A stretch of DNA of 64,000 nt, taken from NCBI RefSeq assembly GCF_032362555.1, contig NC_083519.1:6155501-6219500 (forward strand). Reading direction: 5' to 3'. Made by a program: the position numbers and the translations under genes. The DNA is from Amyelois transitella (Eukaryota > Arthropoda > Insecta > Lepidoptera > Pyralidae). The notes beneath the pieces are model-generated. The model was not told the origin of the DNA, did no database searches, and was given only the letters and a program-made list of their open reading frames with translations. Every line of letters begins with the position of its first letter. Positions within the stretch are counted from its first letter, which is position 1. Shown here piece by piece: positions 1 through 10,204 of the stretch.

Positions 1-1198
1 AATTTTCAATAATTTTGTATACTAACAAACATATTTCCGAGTATGTCAAACTTGACGAAATCTGTAAACGCATGTTATGTACTTATACGATGTATGGCGC
101 TATTGCAGTATATTGCCACTTGAAAGCAATAATCGTAAAATTAAATGCACGGAACGCTATTTGGCAGGAAGTCATTACAAGGAAGCTATATATATTAAAT
201 ATGAGAATTAATCTCAATTGAAGAGTCCAGCCCTTCAATCCCAAGGCCCTGCGCTCGCGCATAGCTCGAGCTATAGATGCCACTGAACTTATTAAATGAA
301 ATTTATTCAATCGTAAACCCGAATTAGTGTCAATTTACATTTACTTGTAAGTACAGTACCTATAAATAACTTAATATAATGATATTATTATTGTTTATCA
401 CCTATTCATACCAATTTTATTAATCTTGCGCCACGCCACCACAGGTGCCTGGAAGAGATTACATTTACGATAAGGCCACCTTTTGTACTGTTAATATTCT
501 TCTGTTTTCTTCTCATTGTTTTTTGCGCAATAAAGTAATTTTATTTATTTACAGACTTTCATACTGATTAGTTTTGTATGTAGTATTGTAGTCAACAGTT
601 GAATTCGTTAATTGTGCGCTGATTAATCAAATCAAATTTATTGAGTAAAAGCAATTGCGTGTTTGGCAAGACCATTACAAAAATTGAAAGCATATGGAAC
701 TGAAAACAATTAGTATCAGCCAGCATCCATCCTGCAAGAACAGTGAATCATATCCGCATGATAATAAAATTAGTTTGTGGTGATTTAATTGCGGTTCGAG
801 TGAATCATCTTCTACCTTGACAATATTCTTAAATTTTATACTTTCATTATTCATCTTCATGGAATTTATTGCAAACAGACAGAAGCGACGAAAAAACTTT
901 GTAACGGAATAATGAGTATTTATGTTATAATGGTGTCATCGAATTAAATCCTAGCCTATCCTTTAGATATCTATATATCTATTTAAGGTCCCTTGAGCTA
1001 TCGCATAACAACACACGATACCACGAAAACCTAAAAGTTAAGAATCAATTTGAAAGAGCTATTTCTTGGAGAGTAGTAATAAACCTTTTTCAGTGTGACC
1101 ACGCGCTAGGTTTAATTATAGGCAGTATTTATTTTCAGTTTGAGACTTGCGTTATGGGATACATGCTCAACAATACTACAATTTTTTTTTATAAAAAA

Positions 1199-1262
1199 TA
1201 ATAGATAACCATCCAAATCCAGGTCAAATAGAAAGTTTCGTCATGACCTGACCAGGGATCAC
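1199..1262 (-). repeat. Fragment of a tRNA-headed SINE (body only)
   Basis: The stretch 'atagataaccatccaaatccaggtc' and the following 'catgacctgaccagggat' match, with substitutions, the body of the complete SINE at 26931-27177. The match stops just before the tRNA-like head of that copy. It is therefore a decayed, head-less copy in the same orientation. Confidence 0.6.
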
Positions 1263-1636
1263 TAAGGAAAAAGGTCAAAGATTTGCTTTGTTTAAGTAAG
1301 GATACAAAAGATCCGTCTGCTGCAATTAACCGTTATAGTAGATATGTTGCACTACACACTACAATTGCATACATGTAATGTGCACAAAAACTTGTGAAGC
1401 ATGACGCACTTGATAGACCCTAGAAATATCAGATAATTGTATTTCGCTCGGCCGCTATTGTCACCTGCATTTGATTGCATCATCCATTTGTTTACTATAG
1501 TAGCAATTATGTGACGACTTATATTTCATACGATACTATTAATATCGGAATATAACATTAATGTTGAAACGAAAGGCTTCTTACTATAACACTTTAAATA
1601 AGTTTTGGCTTAAAAACACATTAAAAGGGGGAAGAA

Positions 1637-1694
1637 AAGCTAGTTTACAATATTTTAAATACTGATAACGGCTCAAAATATTGTAAACTAGCTT
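1637..1694. repeat. Perfect 20-bp hairpin with 18-nt loop
   Basis: Bases 1637-1656 (AAGCTAGTTTACAATATTTT) are the exact reverse complement of 1675-1694, separated by 18 nt. No flanking duplication was recognised, so its origin is unclear: a minimal MITE remnant, a small-RNA hairpin, or chance in AT-rich DNA. The last is unlikely for 20 consecutive pairs. Confidence 0.8.
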
Positions 1695-3539
1695 ATTCTC
1701 GCAGCTTCGCCTGCGCGAATTCAGAGCCACCTTTAAGAATACAGGTTTTTCGCAAATCCTACGTAAACTTGAGTTTTTACTGGAATTAAAGCTACCCTAT
1801 GACCTTCCCCAGACTCATAATTACTTCACTGTTCAAAAGATAACGCGTAAAGAAGTTACAAGCACAACTGTAAGGCACACTAATATACATAACATCAGCC
1901 CTCTGTCACCCATGAAACACGCGTTTTCAATTCATTTCATAAACGACCCTACCCTAAATGAAATTCAGTGTAGGGATATTGCAGTTGAGTATACTAGGCA
2001 CCCATGTGATAAACACCACAGGGCTGAATTGCTCTTAGCCGAGGCTAAGAGGGTTGGAAAGTCTCGACAGCCGCGGCGCCGCGGGGACGCCTATCGATCT
2101 GTTCTCCGGTTTACGGGTAATCACATTTCAGGGGCAGGTCCTACGACCTACGTCTAGTTAAGCCAGTACGTAATCATAATTGGGGTGTACGCTTTGAAGC
2201 CAACAGCAAATCGCCCTTATAAAAAATTATATTGAAGTGGGTGGACTACCTTGTAATTGATTAACTATTTACTTAAAGACGACTTGTTGCTCCTTGTTGT
2301 TAGACTATTTAGAGAGTGCTACCAATTATGTATCTTTATTTATATATACAATATATATATAATCATATATGAATTATCATCAATCAAAGCAAAGGTTTAG
2401 CCATTAGAAGAAATAATGTCAGACATATCGATTGACTCGTTAACCTTGTTCAATGGACTCTTTATCAAAATCTACAAATATTTTCTTTCCTATGTTATTC
2501 ATGTTTTATTTGCCCAAGCAACAATCAAGCGTCCATTACAAAACTGCCATGCATCACTATGCAATAACATATGTATTCATAAGTCAATTTCTAATTGGCG
2601 GGTAAGTTAAGTATGAAGTATAAATAACACACGATTTGAGTTATATCTAAATCTTCTGTTTTCTTGGGAAGGGTTGCATTTATGACGGACCCGAGAGCAA
2701 AGTCTGTTATAAATTATATATATTTGCCGCTTTAATGAAATTGGGGCTGTAGTAATAACTGGCTCTCTAAAAAAATATTGTTGATATCGAGAATCAAATC
2801 CAAATTCGGGATGAAACTTAAAGTAAATTGCTTTAGCGATAAGTCCGCCTTTATACCTCATAACCTGTTGTTGATTTTCTTTTAAATATGGTGCAATAAA
2901 GAGTTATCTATCTAAACTTTACAAACTGTCGTTTTTACTTAAAGTGATTTTTACTTGGGTGAAACCTTAAAAGTATTTTATTTTTGCAGTATTGCTAAGT
3001 GAGACTACATTTAGTGATACTGCAATGTGTTGCTAAAGTAATTGTGTTTCAATTGTATGGATGTTCTAAAGCATTTTAATGAAATATTTTGTAGTAGGAG
3101 CATTCGATATGGATCTTTAATTAAAACAATTTTTTTGTTTATAAAAAAATCACATATTCTTTCAATGTCGTTTTGGATGGAGGTGAGTTAGTTGTGCTAT
3201 TATTAAAGATACCCTACATTCAGCAACAATCTAAATATAATCACTACAATAAAGATAAATTCTAAAAAATCTAGTCACGGTGACAACAGGAAAAGCTATT
3301 CTGTTTATAGTACGTAATATTTTTTTGTTAAATAGCGGTATTTGAGTTTGGTTCCTGTTGACGGCAATAAGCGACTGTACCTATAACATCATTGGGGGTA
3401 AAGAGACAAGTATTTGCTTTAGCTAAAAGGGCTTTTGGGAAAAATATAAGTTTGTGTCCAGAAAATTATCTATTTAATCAATGTGTGAAGTGCCATAAAA
3501 CATTAGCCAGTAATCAATAACAGCGAGGAGTCGCATTAA

Positions 3540-4306
3540 CGCGATTCGCAAAGCGCGTCTCGCCCCGGACGTTGACCGTGCGGGGGCGCGCCGACTCCGA
3601 CCTTGGCCAATATGATACATTATTCTCATTCATACAATACTCCCAAAATTCCGAGACACTCGTCTCGTCCGCACCGCGCTGAGAACAAAACATAACTCGC
3701 TAACTTCCTCTTGATGAATACGGTGCGTTGTTCAGTCATACACATTCATACAGCCACAAAACTCTTCCTAACGAAGTCTAATACTCGTACATGAATACGA
3801 CGCAGTATAGGTAATTCGCGACGAGCGAATGGGAAATTCAATAAACGACATCCTAAGGAATCGAATCAGAACATTCAAGAACAATCGATACAGACCACAA
3901 GAGACAAAGGTCCGAAATCGGTGGTTATGCCTGGCGCGGCGGTGCGGCGGTGCGGGCTGGTCGCGGCGCACCAGCTTGCCGAGGAGCTCGAGGAGCGACA
4001 GGCGCAGGGGGCGCGGCGGCACTCTCGCCTCGCCGCCCTCGGCGCCCAGCACCTCCAGCTCGACGGCCTCCGAGCGCGCGCACATCCGCGCCGCTACCGC
4101 CGCCCCATGTCGGGCACCGCGCGCGGCCACTCCGCCCGCACCAGGCCCTCGCTGCAGCACAGGAACGCGACACGCGGCCCGCACGCGCGCTCCCACCCGT
4201 CGCGGGGACGAGACTCGTGTGCCGCACACACTAGCGCCGCCGCCGCTGCGCACGCATTGAGGAATCGCCCACGGTGTTGCCGGCACAGCAAACCGATCTT
4301 TATTAT
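3540..4306. promoter_or_regulatory. GC/CpG-rich island
   Basis: In an otherwise AT-rich stretch, about 3540-3610 and 3925-4260 are strongly GC- and CpG-rich, with many CGCG and GCGGC runs. In insects such islands usually mark a GC3-rich exon or a promoter with first exon. The minus-strand coding-like segment inside it is described separately. No TATA or initiator element could be assigned. Confidence 0.45.
3920..4306 (-). pseudogene. Unidentified GC3-rich coding-like segment, apparently frame-shifted
   Basis: Two minus-strand stretches look coding because nearly every third codon position is G or C and the amino-acid mix is ordinary. The first runs from 4306 down to a TAG at 4096-4094 and includes DGWERACGPRVAFLCCSEGL. 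The second, in another frame, runs from about 4105 to about 3925 and includes LRLSLLELLGKLVRRDQ. They meet at a run of four G's in 'ACATGGGGCGGCGG'. One extra G there would join them into a single frame, so either a 1-nt loss has broken the gene or the assembly has a homopolymer error. No family was recognised. The ends are not bounded by convincing splice sites. It could be one exon of a larger gene, a retrocopy, or coincidence of GC-rich DNA. Confidence 0.35.
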
Positions 4307-4319
4307 TCAGCAGATCGCA

Positions 4320-6290
4320 ACAATGATTTGGTAGATAAGAGAAAAATCTCCCACGTTTGGTACAATTTAAAGAACAGATACGAAATAATTGTTTATTGAA
4401 TATAACAATTCCAAACCAGGTATAACCATCATCACACGCTTACTCAAAAAGTGTGTGTTAGATATCAATTTTATGCTTCTTCCAAGGCAGGCAGCTGGCC
4501 GGCGTTGATTATAAAATTAGTTTCATAACAAAGAAATTTACGACACTATAAATATTTCACTTCTATCTGTTCAAACAAATGACGAACATACGTAACGAAC
4601 GTTGTTCGTTGATAGTAAATTGAATCCGGAACCAATATCCTTTATATCAGTAAAATATTTAGAAAAAATCTTGTTCAATGTTGCCAGATTTAATCTAAAC
4701 ATACTCAGAGAATGACATAAATGCAAGCCACAAGAATATTTCAAAGTTGTGAATGACGCAATATAAGCTACTTCAACTGCATTAGACTAATGTAGCAGCT
4801 CCGAATTAGAAGGTTTAGAAAGATAGATAAGATGGGGTTTTAGAGTGTAACCGATAGTTTCCAGCGCTGCTGACAAACACAAATGACTCGCTAGTTCTAA
4901 CGGAAGTCGCACACGAGGAGCGGGCGCGATACCTACTAAAAACTAATTAAATGAAAAAAAAAACCGTCTGTTTTGTTCTTTTGTTTCATAGACTTTAATT
5001 AAATCTGCTAAAACCAGTATTCTTTCTAATGATAACATATCTAAAGTGTTCCTCGTTTTCCAGTACAGGGATCGACTCTTAATAAATCGCTCGACAACAA
5101 CAATGTGCTGTAGTAGTGCGTACGTAATCGTACCTACCATAAAATTAAGAGCTACCCTTGAACACTTTAAATGCATTTAAGATATACTAGTATAAAACCC
5201 TATATTCAAGATGACTTCATTTCGAATGGTCGGGTAACTGTTACCCAGAAAACTAGGGCTTGAAAAAAAAAAAATTTAAATTTTAACCTATTTTTACTAC
5301 GCTTTTATTAGCTTGGGTTGTATGTATGTATGTATGTATGTAGGTATGTATGTATGTAACGGAATCTTTGAGCTTAATTTTCACTGATTTCTAAACGTCT
5401 GATCAACTTGGAACTTTGCACACGTATCAAGGACCGATGACAATGCAATATTTTGATAAGAGTTTCTCATTATCCTTATTAAAACTGCCAGGATTAATAA
5501 ATTCATTTTTAGATCCTTCGTATGAGAGTAAGAGAGACAGAGATAGCACCAGTGCCAGTAATCTCCATACAAGAAACCAAGAAGTTCTGACGTATAATGA
5601 GTCAAAAAGAGATGTAATATATTTCCATATAATGTTACTATTAACCTGAGGCTTCTTTATTTCATCGCATTGCTCCATTTAGAATTACCATTAGAAACCA
5701 TAGTAGAATTAGTAGAATATTTTAAAACAATAAAAAATATATAAGTAATAAAACAAAAGTAATAAATGAAAATTGAACAACTAAATTTACAAAAATACAA
5801 GAATAAAGTTACTACCTACAGAACTTTGCGATATTTAATACGTATTTAACATATTATTGCAATTCTTGAATTAACATTAGGTATCTTTTGCCTATTTATA
5901 ATAGCAACACTGTAATACTCGTTTGGAAAATGAGTGACAGATTTTTATGTCAAATAAGTTATGCAGTAAGTTTTGATTGAATTCGATTCGAACACCTGTA
6001 AACTTTCTTTCTGTTGTTTTTTACCGGTGCCTGTGTATTTACCTATTTGCACTTTGTTTTGTGCTGATAACTTGTCGTTATTTGGAGTTTGGAATCTTCC
6101 GTTGAGTCGAGCTTTGTTCTTCCGGATATTCGTGTGATTTTATCATCTGAGATTGGACTCTGACTGTGTTTACTGTGTTGTGCAGATATTTTGAGATAGG
6201 ACTCCTGTAAAAAGTACCTTATTATTTGAGATAGGAGTCCCAAGTTTGTGTTTGTTTTTGTGAAAGACAGATTTTACAACAAAAGTGCCA
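4320..6290. other. AT-rich intergenic stretch, no gene recognised
   Basis: Nothing coding was recognised. A short (TATG)n microsatellite lies at about 5318-5361. Open frames around 5416-5680 on both strands overlap each other and show no codon bias. Confidence 0.5.
5318..5361. repeat. (TATG)n microsatellite
   Basis: About ten tandem TATG/GTAT units with one interruption (GTAG). The hairpin SINE-like family in this window ends in the same repeat, so this may be the surviving tail of such an insertion, but no SINE body is recognisable next to it. Confidence 0.8.
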
Positions 6291-6292
6291 CG

Positions 6293-6341
6293 ATGTCTTC
6301 AGATAAACTTTGTTGCGTTCCTGGTTGTAAAGGCAGTGGAG
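6293..6341 (+). CDS. Orphan first exon of a THAP-type zinc-finger protein
   Basis: An ATG at 6293 begins MSSDKLCCVPGCKGSGG and runs into a good donor (GAG|GTATGT) at 6341/6342, leaving phase 1. The N-terminal C-x3-4-C pattern in 'CCVPGC' is how THAP DNA-binding domains begin; they are C2CH zinc fingers found in host regulators and in P-element-like transposases. The exon is preceded by about 300 bases with no ATG-rich open frame, consistent with a 5' UTR. No second exon carrying the rest of the domain (the conserved Pro, the Trp, and the later C and H ligands) was found downstream before 23 kb. It may therefore belong to a gene with a distant second exon, or to a dead transposon gene. Confidence 0.45.
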
Positions 6342-6504
6342 GTATGTTTGAAATATTTTTGTTCCTGTATCAATCTGCCTCTTAATCTTGTGGTTTGATT
6401 CCTGGCAAGGCCACAATCGAAAATTATTACGTTTGCTGGATAGTCAAAAATATTATTAACAGTGATTTATCACTATAAAATTCTTTTTAACTGGGTTTAA
6501 CAAT

Positions 6505-6675
6505 CATCATACATACATACATATAATCACGTCTATATCCCTTGCGGGGTAGACAGAGCCAACAGTCTTGTAAAGACTGATAGGCCACGTTCAGCTATTT
6601 GGCTTTAAGATAGAATTGAGATTCAAATAGTGACAGGTTGCAAGCCCATCGCCTTAAAAAGAATCATGATGATGA
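6505..6675 (-). repeat. Hairpin SINE-like repeat, 5'-truncated
   Basis: Starts with the (CATA)n tail, followed by 'atcacgtctatatcccttgcg', the stem-loop 'cagtcttgtaaagactg' and the 'ttgagattcaaatagtgac' body block. The copy stops in 'cccatcgcctt'. The 5' third of the family consensus, beginning 'tgccgtgtggttcccggcacc', is missing. Confidence 0.85.
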
Positions 6676-6875
6676 GAATATTATGAGATTTAATCCAATC
6701 AGGCCACATATAACTTTAAGAAAGTTAGTTGTGAAAACCTCCGGCGATGGGCGCATGGTTGCGAAAGTCTTTTCTAGTAAGATAGTTATACCAGAAGTGT
6801 TAACTTCCGAAAAATAATTGTATAAAAAAACTAAAAAACTACCCGTTTTATTGCAAATCGAACTAAAAAATAGAA

Positions 6876-7407
6876 AATAAATAATAGTTTAAAAAAAACT
6901 AAAAAACTACGCTTTTATTGCTAATCAAACTAAATAATCAAACTAAAAAATAGAAAATAAAAATTAATGACAAAGGAATTCAGTAGTAGCAAGTCGAACA
7001 ATCAGTTATAGTCAGTTGTAGTAGTAATTACCTCGGATTAAAATTATAACAAAATTAAATTTATAAACAAAACAATTTAAATCAGAGTAAAAAGCGTGGG
7101 GTGCCTGATGTAGTAAATATTAAAATCATTCTATTAGCATATATTTATGACAAGAGAGTTATGAAAATGAAGTAAAATGCACCCCACGCTTTTTACTCTG
7201 ATTTAAATTGTTTTGTTTATAAATTTAATTTTGTTATAATTTTAATCCGAGGTAATTACTACTACAACTGACTATAACTGATTGTTCGACTTGCTACTAC
7301 TGAATTCCTTTGTCATTAATTTTTATTTTCTATTTTTTAGTTTGATTATTTAGTTTGATTAGCAATAAAAGCGTAGTTTTTTAGTTTTTTTTAAACTATT
7401 ATTTATT
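6876..7407. repeat. Long foldback element: 229-bp perfect inverted repeat
   Basis: Left arm 6876-7104 and right arm 7179-7407 are equal in length (229 bp) and, as far as I could compare by eye, exact reverse complements. The spacer is 74 bp (7105-7178). The arm ends inward at 'gcgtggggtgc' and outward at 'aataaataatagttt'. A third, diverged copy of the outer part of the arm lies directly to the left (about 6826-6875). No open frame of interest is inside. It could be a foldback (FB-like) transposon, a palindromic duplication, or a hairpin siRNA precursor if transcribed. Confidence 0.9.
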
Positions 7408-7409
7408 GT

Positions 7410-9960
7410 AAAAATTTGTTATGAAAATATGGTATTCATGGAATATAAACTAACTCAACGACTACACAAATACGCGCGCAGCAGATTATAAAAATAAATG
7501 ATTAGATTGTTTCAATATTACAGTTTATCTCAGCATAAGCATACCGAATCAAGATCTAGTCAAATAACCAAATACAAGACATTTCAAAAAAGTTGATACA
7601 AAATATCTCCTCTGCAGCACACTGCAGTGGCATTAACAGTAAACTTTGTTCGTCCTGTGCTGAAGGAATACACAAACACGACTATGAAGAATAAGAACAA
7701 TGTAGAATAAGCCAAGGCAAGCAGACCGAATCAATACTATAGTTTTATAACTGTCAATATAGTAGTTTTGAGTAAATGTAGTCCATAAAAGGTGCAAAAA
7801 ATTTGTGCGAAGTACGGAAATGATAACAAAGTGCCAATTACTTTGGATAGATTTATTTAAAACACACAATTTTTATAGAAAAAGCGAACTATTTCTTTCG
7901 ACAAATACTGTTTTTGATGCGAATTTTTCACCTGCATGACTAAAATAGCTTTGCCCGGGGCTTCGTTCTCGTGGGAAATGCCAAAAATGTTAGCTGATGC
8001 CTACGTCAATATATCAATCAGTGATAGAAAATGCATGAATTGTGGATCACCAGTAACCTTCATTGGTATTCGGAAGAACTATTCTAAATCTAAATTAACT
8101 GGCAATGCAATAACCATACGGACGAATATAACATACCCCAAATTCGTATGTATGTATATGACAAACATGATATTGTATAACTGTCAAATTTTAATTTTCA
8201 TACATTGAATTGTTTTGAATTTATAAAACAAATGTATGAAACTGCATATAATTTATAAAACTAGAACCTACATTATTAAACTTCTTTTATCGGGGTCATG
8301 GGGGCGTACTGATAGTTGTAGTAGGCAAAAGATGGCCTTGGGGACAGGTGTCCATCCGCGGCATTGGTTAGGTCTGCAAAGGTTGGGCTCATCACTCACC
8401 TTGGCCATGTGTTCGCGCCGAGGACTTTCCCATGTCGGCCGCACCATCTACACACACACACTCACACGCGCGCGGCACTTAACACAAGCACTGTGCGTAC
8501 TTATTACTAATGGGTCGGTATAAAAGAGGCGTATAAAATGTTAGACTATAGAAGGACACTTGAGGTCTAAGCTAGGTCTCCTAGGGAGCGGCTGGTGGTA
8601 GGGCGGTGTTGAAACGGGCGGAGGGCCGCGCGGAGCGATCGGCATTCTGCGTCACAACTTAACACCTCGCTTCTGTAACAAACACATACTTATGTTAATC
8701 ATAACTTTGTATACACAGTTGAGGTAAATTAATAATTAGCTAATGCGTGGGGGAACGTGAAGCGGTATGCTTCCATACTACTAGTACCAAAAGACAAATC
8801 AGACGTGAGAAATCTGGTGTCTATATCTCATATAGAAATAAACATTATGGATTTATAAATACAGATGACTTAATCTCATAAATTCTTAACCAAAGAAGTT
8901 TATGGCGCCAAGTGTTTCCCTACATAACTAATTGCAAAGCAAGCAATTTAGATAAAACTACAATTAGGAATTAGGAAAAACCAACCTAGATATGTATACT
9001 TTTATTAGTTTGTAAAAAAAAAAATATATGGGATATTCCTATATATATCCCGATCAAAGCATAAACCCAAATGCATTCTATTCGTTAACTAACTAAACTT
9101 ACTAAGAGCACGTGATACAGAAGTCTACATTCAATGAAAAGATTTCTAAAATGTAGTTATTTTCAACTTTTTTTTATGCTGTGAACATAATACAGGTTTA
9201 TTTAACAATGATTAGAATAAAAGTATTGTGTGTCACTTTAAAAAATCTGTTTGTTTAAATGTTCTTCGTAATTTATTGTGTGCCTACTTGATCCTACAAT
9301 TAACGTAATTTTGCGTAATTTTTTTTTAACTTGAGTTAGTGAGCGATTGCACATCATCATCACAATAAATAAATAAACAAATAGTGCGCACAAACCTGGG
9401 TGCGCTGCATGACACATAAAACCTTTAAAATACAAAATGACATTTCTATTGTCTTATATTATTCCGACTTCTATGTTTATATGTTCAAGAAAGACTACCT
9501 ACTCAAGCAGTGCGAATAATAAGATCATATTGATGTTGATTGAGGGAATTGAGATGCATTCTGTTTGATACATTGGTCACGTCAACCATTGCACGTGGTC
9601 TTGGCGTGCGCTCGCATAACTTGTATTTTGTATGGAGTCTTTTTAACTACACCAACTGCCAAATCAGAAGTCAATTAACCTATATCTAATTCCTGTCACT
9701 CGTACACGTTTTGAAGATAGACAGCTCACGCAATATAACATTGTGAGCATGTTTTAAAAAAAGTTGTTTCTGAAGAACGATACTATAAAGATTTATATAA
9801 TAATAAAATTAATGTTTAATATATGAGTTGGGAAATGATGAATTTTTATTCATTAAGGAAATTTTCACAGCATATTTGGACGACGAAGATGAGTAGTTTC
9901 TAAACAAGTTGTTATGGAAACTACTCATTAGCTACAACTACTAAACTAAATTTTTTTAAG
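7410..9960. other. Intergenic stretch with one GC-rich patch
   Basis: 7410-8270 and 8650-9960 are AT-rich with nothing recognisable. A short degraded match to the Helitron-like tail may be present at about 7945-7985 ('tttgcccggggcttcgttctcgtgg', reverse orientation). 8280-8640 is GC-rich and contains the candidate small exon listed separately. Confidence 0.45.
8400..8433 (-). other. Candidate short first coding exon (ATG to splice donor)
   Basis: On the minus strand a GACATGG start context at 8433 opens MGKSSARTHGQ and runs into a perfect donor (CAAG|GTGAGT) at 8400/8399, phase 1. It sits in a GC- and CpG-rich patch with a (GT)n-like leader upstream, as a 5' UTR might look. No downstream exon was identified, and the match may be fortuitous. 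The GC3-rich segment at about 4 kb on the same strand is a possible but untested continuation. Confidence 0.22.
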
Positions 9961-9966
9961 GGAAGG

Positions 9967-10200
9967 GTCGTGTAGTTCACGGCACCATTAAAAGAATAGA
10001 ATAGGACTCCATCTCTTTCTCTTGAAAGGCAACTTAGGAATAGGCTTATAAACTTGGGATTCTTCTTTTAGGCGATGGGCTAGCAACCTGTCACTATTAG
10101 AATCTCAATTCTATCATTAAGCCAAAAAGCGGGGCCTACCAGTCTTTTCAAGACTGTTGGCTCTGTCTACCCCGCATGGGAGATAGATGTGATTATGTAT
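9967..10200 (+). repeat. Hairpin SINE-like repeat, near full length
   Basis: Begins 'gtcgtgtagttcacggcacc' and keeps the body blocks 'cttgggattcttcttttagg' and 'ctgtcactattagaatctc', then the exact stem-loop 'cagtcttttcaagactg'. It ends 'agatgtgattatgtat', with the terminal TATG repeat reduced to a remnant. Confidence 0.88.
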
Positions 10201-10204
10201 TGTA

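Larger units (their letters stand above)
1..3530. other. Gene-poor AT-rich intergenic stretch
   Basis: No exon with plausible codon use plus splice sites was recognised. The open frames here are short and AT-driven. Two things stand out: a SINE remnant near 1.2 kb and a perfect hairpin near 1.66 kb, listed separately. A GC-rich patch at about 2040-2150 has an 81-codon open frame from 1912 on the plus strand but no recognisable domain. I could not place it. Confidence 0.5.

Noticed and set aside
3768-4286. A single 172-codon minus-strand open frame across the GC island
   Set aside because: Its upstream third has a poor codon pattern (Gly/Ala/Arg runs), while another frame there has clear GC3 bias. 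The coding signal switches frame inside it, so the long frame is not one gene.
3829-4334. Plus-strand open frames of 94-143 codons in the GC island
   Set aside because: They overlap each other and the minus-strand segment. GC-rich DNA lacks stop codons, and composition is Arg/Ala/His-rich without domains.
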